This document shows, in pieces, positions 47,025 to 55,573 of a DNA stretch of 64,000 nucleotides (its first letter is position 1; the number at the start of each line of letters is the position of its first letter). The notes under the pieces are model-generated. The model was not told the origin of the DNA. It did no database searches and worked only from the letters and a program-made list of their open reading frames with translations. The position numbers and the translations under genes are program-made. Origin of the DNA: Niveispirillum sp943370215 (lineage in GTDB: Bacteria; Pseudomonadota; Alphaproteobacteria; Azospirillales; Azospirillaceae); the NCBI GenBank assembly GCA_943370215.1, contig CALRQC020000003.1, positions 62,001-126,000 on the forward strand, in the 5' to 3' direction.

Positions 47025-50000
47025 TCAGGGCATCTCCCCGGCCGGCTGCGGCGGGTTCATGGGCAGATGGATCAGGAAACGGGTGCCGTGGCCGGGAATG
47101 CTGGCCAGATCGATATCCCCCCCCAGGGCCCCGGTAACCAGATTATGCACGATATGCAGGCCTAGCCCGGTGCCGCCGCTGTCCCGTCTGGTGGTATAGA
47201 AGGGATCGAAAGCCTTGGCCCGCACTTCCGCCGGCATTCCGATGCCATTATCGGTGATGGCAATGGCCAGCCGATCGCCGGCGGCCCGCCCGGCGGCGAT
47301 CAGGATCTGCGGGGCCTCCACCCCGATGAAACCATGCAGCACGGCATTCTGCACCAGATTGGTCACCACCTGTGCCAGCAGCCCCGGCATGGTGGTCAGC
47401 ACCAGTCCCGGCTGGGCATCGATGGCGACCTTCACCCGCCCTTCACGCAGCATTGGCTCCAGGCTGCGCACCACGTCGGACAGATAGGCGGACAGGTCCA
47501 GGGTGCGCTTCGCCTCGCTGCTGCGATCGGCGGAGACCTGCTTGAAGCTGCGCACCAGTTCGGCCGCCCTTTGCAGGTTGCCAGTCAAGATACGCAGCCC
47601 CTCCTGCAACTTGTCCAGGAACTGGTTCATGGAAAGGCGGGTCAGTTCCCCGGTCCGGAAGGCGCTGGCGACCAGATCGCGCTCTTCCTCCAGATGGGTG
47701 GCCAGGGTGAAGGCAACGCCCAGGGGCGTGTTGATCTCATGCGCCACGCCGGCGACCAACTGGCCCAGCGAGGCGTGTTTTTCCTGCTGTACCAGCCGGT
47801 TCTGTGTCAGTCGCAATTCCGACAGGGTACTGTCCACCTTGGCATAGGCGGCGGCATTGGAAAGTGCGATGGCGCCATAGGCGGACAGGCTGCGGAAAAT
47901 CAGCCGTTCGCGTTCCCCATAGGCGTTCTCCTGTGTGGATTGCACCGTCATCACCCCAATCAGCCGGCTGCCTGCCAGCAGCGGCGCCAGCAGCAAGGTG
48001 CGCATGAAGCGGGTACCGGGAATATGCGATGGGGCGTCGGTTTCGTAAGCATGACGCTGGATCAGCAGTTCCTGCCGGTCGCGGGCGCAGCGTGAGACCA
48101 CGGAAACGGGGTCGGACAGGCTGCGCCAGATGGTGGGCAGGGGGCGGCCCAGTTCCAGCCCATAACGCAGTTCCAGATGGTCGCCCCCTTCATCCAGCAG
48201 ATAAAGGGCGAAGGAATCGAAGGCCAACAGGGTGCCGGCATGGCGGTGCAGGGCGTGGAATACCGCTTCGGCATCCAGGTTGGCGGTGATCTGCTGGCCG
48301 ATCCGGCCCAGCAGTTCCAGCGTCTGCGTTGCTTCATGCAGGGCGGCGGCGCGCGCCGCCTCCGCCGCCGCCAGATGGCGGTGATATTCGCCCTCTGCCT
48401 TCAGCCTTTCCGTCTCGAACCCGGCCTGCATGGCCAGCAGCCGATCGCTTACCTCCCGGCTGCGCAGCAGGCTGCGGGCCTGGCAGGTCCGGCGTTCGAA
48501 GGCCAACGCCTTGGCCAGATCCCCGGCCGCTTCATAGGCTGCGGCCAGGGCCGACAGCAGGTTTGCGGGCACCGTGTAACCCTGGATCGATTCGGCCAGT
48601 TCCAGCGCCCGGCACAGCAGGTGGATGGTCGGGGTTCGATGGGGCGGCAGGCCCGGCACTGGTGATGGCAGATCGGGGAAGCGGCGATGCAATTCCGCCT
48701 GCGCCATCAACAGCTCGATCTCTCTCCCGTGATTGGGCTTTTCGCCCAGCAGGGTGATGGCTTCCGCCATCGCGGCGGCCGCCTCGTCCCGCCGCCCCAG
48801 AGCGGACAGGGCGCGGGCCCGGCCAGCCGCCGCCTCGGTCAACAGGTCGCTCTGTTCCAGTTCGGCCGCAATCTCGCCCATGCTTTCGAACCAGCCGAGC
48901 GCTGTGGCCGGTTCCCCGACATCCATGTCCAGCTCGCCCAGATACTGGCAGCAGATGGCGTGGTTGCGGGACCGCCCCAGCGGGGCCAGACATTCCAGCG
49001 CCTCGGTCAGCAATTGCCGGGCCCGCCCGGTCTGGCCCAGGCGGCGCAGCGTGTCGCCCAGTCCACGCAGACATTGGCCCACGGCCGCCGGCCAGCCGGT
49101 GCCGCGCGCCAATTGGTGTGCGCGTTCCCGCCAGAGGAATTCCGCCACATAATCGTTGAGGCTGGAGAAGGCAACGGCGGCATTGGCGGCCAGCAGCACC
49201 GCCAGCCTGATCCGTCCCGCCAGCAAAGCAAGATCGCAGCCACGCTGGTAATGGCGCTGGGCGGTCAGGAAATTGCCCCGGGCGAATTCCAGCCCGCCAT
49301 GGCAATAGGCGACCACCGCATCCAGCCCGGGATGTTCCAGTCCCGGTGTGACCGGCAATTCCGCCAGCCATTGTTCTGCCGCCGACTCAGCATCCTCCGA
49401 CAGGGCGTCGCGTGCGATCCAGGTGCGGGAGATGCGCTGGCGCATCGTGTCATTGCCATGCTGGTAATGTTCCCAGGCCCGTCGATGCGCACTTGCCCGC
49501 CGGCGGGACTGGCCTTGGTCGAAGGCCAACAGGGCCTCCACCATGCAGACATCCCCTTCGCCCAGCGGGTCGTCGATCTGGCGGAAGCTCTCCCGCGCGC
49601 CGGCCAGCATCGCCTCCGCCCCTGCCAGGTCGCCCAATAGCAGGCGGCATTCCGCTTTGGTTAACAGAAGACGCGCTGTCAGGCGCCGCAGTTCCCGCCC
49701 CTCGGCACAGGTGGCATGGTGCAGCAGGCCCATGGCTTCATCCACCATCGCCATCGCCGCACCGGTGTCGCGCTGGCGCTGATACCAGGCCAGTGTCGTC
49801 AGCAGCACCAGTCGTTCCAGCGGGTCATGGCTTTCAACCAGCCTGCTTTCCGTCACCAGCACCTGTTCGGCCAGCCCATGCAGGTCCAGATGTACAACCA
49901 ATGGGCGGTAATCCACCGGCGTGGTGGTAAAGGCGGTGGATGGGGGGGAGGGGGGCGTTGTGGCGGGATGGTCATCTCCACCCGCCGGGCCACCTGTCAT

Positions 50001-50048
50001 TGGCCTCGGCGTTCCGGATTCCTCGCCCATCATTCCGCCGTTCGCCAT
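47025..50048 (-). CDS. Sensor histidine kinase with TPR, GAF and kinase domains
   Basis: About 1,007 aa. The N-terminal half is a long row of TPR-like helices (for example GRIRLAVLLAANAAVA and YLGELDMDVGEP). A coiled segment and a GAF domain (TLLAFDSFALYLLDEG) follow. The kinase core has a phospho-accepting His near 770 (GVAHEINTPLG), the N-box NLVQNAVLHG, and the ATP lid DNGIGMP / GGTGLGLHIV. No TM segment is apparent, so it is probably cytoplasmic. No response regulator lies beside it. The ATG at 50048 has GGAAG in front. Confidence 0.85.
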   Translation of the reverse strand: MANGGMMGEESGTPRPMTGGPAGGDDHPATTPPSPPSTAFTTTPVDYRPLVVHLDLHGLAEQVLVTESRLVESHDPLERLVLLTTLAWYQRQRDTGAAMAMVDEAMGLLHHATCAEGRELRRLTARLLLTKAECRLLLGDLAGAEAMLAGARESFRQIDDPLGEGDVCMVEALLAFDQGQSRRRASAHRRAWEHYQHGNDTMRQRISRTWIARDALSEDAESAAEQWLAELPVTPGLEHPGLDAVVAYCHGGLEFARGNFLTAQRHYQRGCDLALLAGRIRLAVLLAANAAVAFSSLNDYVAEFLWRERAHQLARGTGWPAAVGQCLRGLGDTLRRLGQTGRARQLLTEALECLAPLGRSRNHAICCQYLGELDMDVGEPATALGWFESMGEIAAELEQSDLLTEAAAGRARALSALGRRDEAAAAMAEAITLLGEKPNHGREIELLMAQAELHRRFPDLPSPVPGLPPHRTPTIHLLCRALELAESIQGYTVPANLLSALAAAYEAAGDLAKALAFERRTCQARSLLRSREVSDRLLAMQAGFETERLKAEGEYHRHLAAAEAARAAALHEATQTLELLGRIGQQITANLDAEAVFHALHRHAGTLLAFDSFALYLLDEGGDHLELRYGLELGRPLPTIWRSLSDPVSVVSRCARDRQELLIQRHAYETDAPSHIPGTRFMRTLLLAPLLAGSRLIGVMTVQSTQENAYGERERLIFRSLSAYGAIALSNAAAYAKVDSTLSELRLTQNRLVQQEKHASLGQLVAGVAHEINTPLGVAFTLATHLEEERDLVASAFRTGELTRLSMNQFLDKLQEGLRILTGNLQRAAELVRSFKQVSADRSSEAKRTLDLSAYLSDVVRSLEPMLREGRVKVAIDAQPGLVLTTMPGLLAQVVTNLVQNAVLHGFIGVEAPQILIAAGRAAGDRLAIAITDNGIGMPAEVRAKAFDPFYTTRRDSGGTGLGLHIVHNLVTGALGGDIDLASIPGHGTRFLIHLPMNPPQPAGEMP

Positions 50049-50230
50049 GGCGCTTCCGCGATCTGTTAACAACCGGGCCTGCGGCGCCATGCCGTCCCTT
50101 CGGCTTAAGGTTGCATTTTATTTAAATTATTTGCAACCCGTGCAGAAGACTAACATACCATTGCCTTGAGGGGACGGTCATTGGAAATGAAAGACGTTTT
50201 CAGTTCTGGGGCCTGGAAACGTCTGGCAGC

Positions 50231-50656
50231 TCAGGCGCCACAGCCATGGTGACGGGTGGGCGTCGTCTCCCGCGTCAGACCTGCTGCGGTCAGGGCATCC
50301 AGATAACGCCCCCAGCGCTCTTCCTGCTCCCGCCCCAACTCGTGCAGATAGCGCCATGTAAAGATGCCGGTATCATGCCCGTCATCAAAGCCCAGGCGGA
50401 CGGCATAATGGCCGACCGGCACCACACTGGTGATGGTGACATGGCGCTTGCCGGCCACCAGCTTCTTCTGTCCCGGCCCGTGGCCCTGTACTTCGGCTGA
50501 CGGGCTTTCCACCCGCAGATATTCCGCCGGCAGGCGGAAGAACGCGCCGTCATCGAAACGGATTTCCAGGCAAGCCTCCTCCCGTTTCAGCCGGATTTCT
50601 TCCGGCCAGTGGCTGCTGCCGCCGGTTTCGCTGACGAAATGTTCTTCCGTTGCCAT
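50231..50656 (-). CDS. DUF971 family protein
   Basis: A 141-aa protein matching the DUF971 fold (WPEEIRLKREEACLEIRFDDG, then FTWRYLHELG). This is the small domain also found at the N-terminus of gamma-butyrobetaine hydroxylase-like proteins. In bacteria it is often linked to iron-sulfur cluster work; the role here is unknown. Same strand and tightly spaced with the Trm112 gene upstream. Confidence 0.85.
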   Translation of the reverse strand: MATEEHFVSETGGSSHWPEEIRLKREEACLEIRFDDGAFFRLPAEYLRVESPSAEVQGHGPGQKKLVAGKRHVTITSVVPVGHYAVRLGFDDGHDTGIFTWRYLHELGREQEERWGRYLDALTAAGLTRETTPTRHHGCGA

Positions 50657-50658
50657 GG

Positions 50659-50871
50659 TCAGCCGACCGTTGGTTCGTAACGCCGGGCCTCGTCCACCAG
50701 CATGATGGGGATGCCGTCGCGGATCGGATAGGCGAGACCGGCCTGATCGGACAGCAGTTCCTGGGCGGCGGCGTCATAGCGCAGGGTGCTCTTGGTCAGT
50801 GGGCAGACCAGGATTTCCAGCAGGCGTGGGTCCACCTTGCTGGCGGCGGTTTCAGTGGTGCTGTCGGACAT
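50659..50871 (-). CDS. Trm112 family protein
   Basis: A 70-aa protein of the UPF0434/Trm112 family (LLEILVCPLTKSTLRYD, GLAYPIRDGIPIMLVDEA). In other organisms Trm112 proteins activate methyltransferases. The stop is three bases from the start of DUF971, so the two are co-translated. Confidence 0.88.
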   Translation of the reverse strand: MSDSTTETAASKVDPRLLEILVCPLTKSTLRYDAAAQELLSDQAGLAYPIRDGIPIMLVDEARRYEPTVG

Positions 50872-50898
50872 GCTTGTTCGCTTTCACATGCGGGAGAA

Positions 50899-51561
50899 TC
50901 AGTGCCGGCGATGGTCGCTGTCGGCGCCGGGATCGTGGACCGCCATTTCCAGCAGCGTCAACAGCATTTCCGCCCGTTCCACCGGGCCCGGCGATTCCAG
51001 CAGGGCCTGCTTTTCCGGCGGGGTGAAGGGGCAGATCATGGCCAGGGTGGAGACCAGCCGTTCATCGGCGGTGCGGGCGATGCTGTTCCAGTCCACATTG
51101 ATCCCCTGTAGCTGGAAATAGCTGCGCAGGGCCCGATCCAGCCGATCCCGGTCCAGGGCTGCCGTTTCCGGCCCGCCGGCCAGATCGGCGGTGAAGGGGG
51201 ACCAGTCGGGGATGACGCGGCGATAGCCCCGCAGCGTCGCCACCTCTTCCGTGATCAGGAAGCGGGTGATCCCGGTCAGGGTGATCAGGATACGACCATC
51301 ATCGGTTTCGCTGAAACTGGTGATGCGTCCGGCACAGCCGGTGCTGTAGAGCGCCGGTACGGCACCCCCGCCCGGCTGGGGTTGGATCATGCCGATCATC
51401 CGGTCGGTGGCCAGCGCATCCTGCACCATGTTCAGGTAGCGCGGCTCGAAGATGTTCAGCGGCAACTTTCCGCGCGGCAGCAACAGCACCCCCGTCAGTG
51501 GAAAGACGGGGATGCTGCTGGGCAGCGTTTGGGGGGTGGGGTCGAAGGGATTGCGGCTCAT
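50899..51561 (-). CDS. Lon protease N-terminal (substrate-binding) domain protein
   Basis: A 220-aa protein with the Lon N-terminal (LAN/PUA-like) domain only (IPVFPLTGVLLLPRGKLPLNIFEPRY). The ATPase and protease domains of Lon are absent, as is normal for this stand-alone family. Its start overlaps the stop of the thioredoxin gene by four bases. Confidence 0.88.
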   Translation of the reverse strand: MSRNPFDPTPQTLPSSIPVFPLTGVLLLPRGKLPLNIFEPRYLNMVQDALATDRMIGMIQPQPGGGAVPALYSTGCAGRITSFSETDDGRILITLTGITRFLITEEVATLRGYRRVIPDWSPFTADLAGGPETAALDRDRLDRALRSYFQLQGINVDWNSIARTADERLVSTLAMICPFTPPEKQALLESPGPVERAEMLLTLLEMAVHDPGADSDHRRH

Positions 51562-52478
51562 GCAAATAAGATAGAAGACAATTTGCGTCTGGCCATGACC
51601 GTCAGCTTGTCAGTGGGCCCGAAAGCCTCAAAAAGTTTCAGCAACTGGGTCCGGGCGGCGCGTTCGTTCCATTCCCGGTCACGGCGCACGATCTCCAGCA
51701 GGGCTTCCACCGCCTCCTCGTTGCGGCCGGCGGCATAGAGCGCCAGCGCGTAATCATAGCGGGCCTGGTGGTCGGCCGGGTCGCGGTCCACCGCGGCCTT
51801 CAGGTCGCCCAGCGGCCCGGCCTCGGCGGCCTGACGGGCCAGCTCCAACTGGGTGCGGATGGCGGCCAGCTCCGGCGATTTGGCAATGGCGTCGGGCGCA
51901 TTGTCCAGCATCTCCTGCGCGCCCTCGGCCTGATCCACGGCCAGCAGGCAGCGGATCAGCCCGGCATAGGCGGCGGCATTCTCCGGCTCCTCGCCCAACA
52001 GCTCATTATAGACGGCAGCGGCCTCCTGGGCGTTGCCGGCATCCAGCAGGGCCTTCGCCTCCTCCAGGATGGCGGCAATGTCGAGCCCGCCAGCACCACC
52101 ACCCAGCTTGGCCAGCCGTTCGACGAACTGCTTCACCTGGCTTTCCGGCAGGGCGCCCTGGAACCCGTCCACCGGGCGGCCCTGGAAGAAGGCATAGACG
52201 GTGGGGATGGATTGCACGCGCAACTGGCCGGCGACGGCGGGGTGCTTGTCGGTGTCGATCTTCACCATCTGCACCGCGCCCTTGGCGGCGGTGACGGCCT
52301 TTTCCAGCAGGGGGCCCAGCGTCTTGCAGGGGCCGCACCAGGGCGCCCAGAAATCGACGATCACCGGCACCGCCTGGGATGCCTCGATGACATCGGCCAT
52401 GAAGTCGGCGTCGCTGCCATCCTTGATCAGGGCGCTGGCGGGCTTGGACCCGGCATTATTCGGCACGTTGGACAGCAT
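51558..52478 (-). CDS. cnoX: Thioredoxin-TPR co-chaperone (CnoX/YbbN type)
   Basis: A 306-aa protein: thioredoxin domain (residues about 20-130) with active-site WCGPC (C48, C51), followed by TPR-like helices (from about 145). This is the CnoX/YbbN architecture, which protects proteins during oxidative stress and hands them to GroEL and DnaK. Many CnoX proteins lack one cysteine; here both are present, so oxidoreductase activity is possible. The start at 52478 has GGGAA upstream. Confidence 0.87.
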   Translation of the reverse strand: MLSNVPNNAGSKPASALIKDGSDADFMADVIEASQAVPVIVDFWAPWCGPCKTLGPLLEKAVTAAKGAVQMVKIDTDKHPAVAGQLRVQSIPTVYAFFQGRPVDGFQGALPESQVKQFVERLAKLGGGAGGLDIAAILEEAKALLDAGNAQEAAAVYNELLGEEPENAAAYAGLIRCLLAVDQAEGAQEMLDNAPDAIAKSPELAAIRTQLELARQAAEAGPLGDLKAAVDRDPADHQARYDYALALYAAGRNEEAVEALLEIVRRDREWNERAARTQLLKLFEAFGPTDKLTVMARRKLSSILFA

Positions 52479-52716
52479 GGGCACGTTTCCCGAGAATGAA
52501 CGAGGAAGATGGATCGGCCCGGAACGGCTGTGCCGGGCCTGGAACTTACCGTTATATAAAGTGCGCGCCCAAGCCTCGCCAAGGGTGCAGAACCCGGTGG
52601 GCAGGGTGCGCGTAGAAAATCACTCATCACTGCAAGAAAATGCTTGCATCGCAAAAACTCCTGTCTATATTCCGCGCTCACCGCCGGGGACGACTTGGCG
52701 GCGATACGGAAAATGG

Positions 52717-52791
52717 GCGGGCGTAGCTCAGGGGTAGAGCACAACCTTGCCAAGGTTGGGGTCGAGGGTTCGAATCCCTTCGCCCGCTCCA
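52717..52791 (+). tRNA. tRNA-Gly (GCC), copy 1
   Basis: 75 nt with encoded CCA. Acceptor GCGGGCG/CGCCCGC, anticodon loop TTGCCAA giving GCC. Confidence 0.95.
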
Positions 52792-52830
52792 TCTTCCGAT
52801 AACCGCGAAAGCGGTGCCGTAACTGGCGAT

Positions 52831-52905
52831 GCGGGCGTAGCTCAGGGGTAGAGCACAACCTTGCCAAGGTTGGGGTCGAGGGTTCGAATCCCTTCGCCCG
52901 CTCCA
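52831..52905 (+). tRNA. tRNA-Gly (GCC), copy 2
   Basis: 75 nt, identical in sequence to copy 1, 39 bp downstream of it. Confidence 0.95.
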
Positions 52906-52997
52906 GTTAGCGGATAAAAATTAGGGTCGGGCGCTTTTGGGCGTCCTTTTTTATTGTTGTTGCCCGTCATCGGGTGATGACAGGTACGACTGGTGAT

Positions 52998-53072
52998 GCG
53001 GGCGTAGCTCAGGGGTAGAGCACAACCTTGCCAAGGTTGGGGTCGAGGGTTCGAATCCCTTCGCCCGCTCCA
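52998..53072 (+). tRNA. tRNA-Gly (GCC), copy 3
   Basis: 75 nt, identical to copies 1 and 2. It is preceded by TGGTGAT, a diverged copy of the spacer end before copy 2, which points to tandem duplication. Confidence 0.95.
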
Positions 53073-53110
53073 GTTGGTTCCGACAAATTACAGACGCTGA
53101 CAGCAAAACA

Positions 53111-53138
53111 GGCCGGGCTTTGTCCCGGCCTTTTGCTT
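53111..53138 (+). terminator. Terminator of the tRNA-Gly array
   Basis: GGCCGGG pairs with CCCGGCC around CTTTGT and is followed by TTTTGCTTTT. It lies between the tRNA array and the convergent gene at 53145. Confidence 0.8.
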
Positions 53139-53144
53139 TTCTCC

Positions 53145-54158
53145 TCACCCATGCAACCCCTGTTGATAGGCGTTGCGGGCCACCAGGGCCGGAACCAACC
53201 CTTCGGGCCGGTGCAGCCCGTGATAGGCTGCGATATCCAGCACCCAATCCAGATACATCTCGATCATGCCGGAGACGTGGAAGGCCGGGCAGCCGGTGTA
53301 AAGCTGGTCATGACCGGTGCTGAAGGGCTTGATCGGCCGGCTGTCCAGCCGCAGCCGCACCCCGTCCGCCCCCTGTTCCAGGCGGAAGGCGCCGCCATCG
53401 GTCGGGTTCACCGCACTTTCCCCCTCCGGTTCCAGATGGGAAGCGTGCAGGAAGGTGACGATCATGCCCAGGCTGCCGGCGGCCAGGGTCTTCAACTCCT
53501 TGCGGCTGCGCCAGAGTGCTGCGCGCCATTCATTGGCCGGCAGGTCCAGCCCCAGATGCAGCGCGCCCTCCACCAGACTGAAGCACATATGCAGGGCGGT
53601 GTTGCTGCCGGTCTTGGAGATGCTGACCATGTCATGGTCGGCGCGCGCATAAAGCGCGGAGCCCTTGAAGAAGCCCTTGGCAAAGCGGGCCATGCGGGCA
53701 AAGGGGCAGCCCGTGGCGGGGCGATTGCCCAGTTCGGCGGCCCAGACATCCAGCACCTGGTTGAGGCTGACGCAGCTTTGCGCCCGCAGCCGGTTCAGCT
53801 TCTGCGCCTGGGTCAGGCCCGGCGGCATGGCGGCAAAGGGGCCGGTGCCGGCCTGTTTGGCCGCCTGCATATGGACATCCAGCTTATGCCGCAGGTCATG
53901 GAACAGGAAGGCCAGGAAGACATTGCCCTTCACCCGGTCCAGATTGTCACTGGTGACCGGTTGCTCGTGGGTGATCAGGCTGTCGATGCCGCTGGCGTCC
54001 CCGCCGCGTCCGGTCAACCAGTCCAGCAGGGCCGCCACCGGCAGCCGGGACAAGCCCGCCTTGCCATGGGCCTGACGGTAAAGCTGGGCAAAGCTGCCCT
54101 CTGCTTCCACCGCATTGTCGCTGGCCGGGCTGAACCGGAAATGCGTACCGCCATCCAT
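53145..54158 (-). CDS. Hypothetical protein, 337 aa, no recognised family
   Basis: A soluble-looking 337-aa protein. GGAGAGACAAG before the ATG makes the start firm. Notable histidine-bearing stretches include FLFHDLRHKLDVHM and VTFLHASHLEPEGE. There is no signal peptide or TM helix. I cannot assign a function; it is probably genuine from its start signal and normal codon use. Confidence 0.7.
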   Translation of the reverse strand: MDGGTHFRFSPASDNAVEAEGSFAQLYRQAHGKAGLSRLPVAALLDWLTGRGGDASGIDSLITHEQPVTSDNLDRVKGNVFLAFLFHDLRHKLDVHMQAAKQAGTGPFAAMPPGLTQAQKLNRLRAQSCVSLNQVLDVWAAELGNRPATGCPFARMARFAKGFFKGSALYARADHDMVSISKTGSNTALHMCFSLVEGALHLGLDLPANEWRAALWRSRKELKTLAAGSLGMIVTFLHASHLEPEGESAVNPTDGGAFRLEQGADGVRLRLDSRPIKPFSTGHDQLYTGCPAFHVSGMIEMYLDWVLDIAAYHGLHRPEGLVPALVARNAYQQGLHG

Positions 54159-54297
54159 CTTGTCTCTCCGGGTCGATGATCCGGATAAGGATAAAGCAAG
54201 CGGCTTGCCAAGAAAAAATCCTTTTATTTCAATTGATTAAATTGAATATACCCCGGCAGTTCCCGTCAGGCGGCAGTTCCTGCCGGGTCGCCCCTGC

Positions 54298-55047
54298 CTA
54301 TTCCCGCACACCCCAGAGCAGGTAATTCACCTCCAGATCCTTGGGCGAGAGGCTGAATTTGTCGCTGATCGGGTTATAGGCGACACCGCTGATATCGCGC
54401 ACGGCCACCCCGGCGCGACGCAGCCCGCCCACCAGTTCCGACGGGCGCAGGAACTTCTTCCAATCATGCGTGCCACGCGGCAGCCAGCCCAGCACATATT
54501 CCGCCGCCACCACGCCCAGCAGCCAGCCCTTGGCTGTACGGTTCAACGTGGCCATGAAGACCAGCCCGCCGGGCTTGGCCAGCTTGCCCACCGCCTCCAG
54601 GAACAGGTCGACATCGGCGACATGCTCCACAATCTCCATGGCCAGCACCACGTCGAACTGTTCACCGGCGTCGACCAGGGCTTCGGCCGTGGTGGCGCGG
54701 TAATCCACCGTAACGCCGGTCTCGGCGGCATGGGCGGCGGCTGTCTTCACATTCTTTTCCGCCGCATCCACCCCGGTGACGCTGGCCCCCAGCCGGGCCA
54801 GCGGTTCCGACAGCAGGCCGCCGCCGCAGCCGACATCGACGATGCGGATGCCGTCCAGCGGGCGGGGGGCCTTGGGGTCACGGCCATGCGCGGCGCAGAT
54901 GGCATCACGGATATAGGCCAGCCGGACGGGGTTGAACTTGTGCAGCGGCTTGAACTTGCCGGCCGGATCCCACCATTCGGCGGCGATACGGCTGAACCGC
55001 TCGATCTCCCCTTGATCGATGGTGGTGCGGGCGGTGGCGGCGTTCAT
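54298..55047 (-). CDS. ubiG: Ubiquinone biosynthesis O-methyltransferase UbiG
   Basis: A 249-aa SAM-dependent methyltransferase. The UbiG N-terminus (RFSRIAAEWWDPAGKFKPLH) is clear, with the SAM motif VDVGCGGGLLSE near residues 72-83. It performs both O-methylation steps in ubiquinone synthesis. AGGGAG stands upstream of the ATG at 55047. It lies beside lysC in divergent orientation, the order known from many alphaproteobacteria. Confidence 0.93.
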   Translation of the reverse strand: MNAATARTTIDQGEIERFSRIAAEWWDPAGKFKPLHKFNPVRLAYIRDAICAAHGRDPKAPRPLDGIRIVDVGCGGGLLSEPLARLGASVTGVDAAEKNVKTAAAHAAETGVTVDYRATTAEALVDAGEQFDVVLAMEIVEHVADVDLFLEAVGKLAKPGGLVFMATLNRTAKGWLLGVVAAEYVLGWLPRGTHDWKKFLRPSELVGGLRRAGVAVRDISGVAYNPISDKFSLSPKDLEVNYLLWGVRE

Positions 55048-55116
55048 GGGCTGGCTCCCTGGCAAGGGCGGGGGTGATGGGCATGACTTAGCGCACGCCC
55101 GCATCCCCTTCAATCG

Positions 55117-55380
55117 TCATTCCCCCGGCGGGGTGCGGCGCTGGGCCTTGGCGTAGAGCAGGGACCAGATGAAGATGGTGATCAGGTTGATGGTGCCCTG
55201 CAAAATGGGCCGGTCGGCGATATCCGGGATCAGGGCGCGGCTGCCCAGCATCACGCCGATGGCAACACCAGCAAACAGCAACAGTTCCAGAATGATCACC
55301 GGCACGCGGGTGCCGGGGCTGAATTGCTTGCCCGTGGCCCATTCGGTCAGGGTGACAAGGGATTTCTTCGGTGCGGTCAC
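55117..55380 (-). CDS. Small membrane protein, two TM helices
   Basis: About 87 aa. Two hydrophobic stretches (VPVIILELLLFAGVAIGVML and LQGTINLITIFIWSLLYA) suggest a two-pass inner-membrane protein of unknown role. The start is uncertain: GTG at 55380 gives the compact protein, while the frame is open to 55530. It is upstream of ubiG on the same strand with a 70-bp gap. Confidence 0.65.
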   Translation of the reverse strand: MTAPKKSLVTLTEWATGKQFSPGTRVPVIILELLLFAGVAIGVMLGSRALIPDIADRPILQGTINLITIFIWSLLYAKAQRRTPPGE

Positions 55381-55573
55381 AACAAGGGTCCGTTGGCTCG
55401 ATGGCAAGGGGCGGCGCCATGCCTGCCTTGCCTTTGTTGCGGTAACTGGTCGCTTGCGCGCAATTTTCTGCCAGAGTATGGATAGCCGCCCCCAGCGGCT
55501 TGCCTGTCGGATATAGCCGATGGCAGCCACCGGGGGCGACCCTATTCGACCCTATCCCCTATGGAATGGCGTT

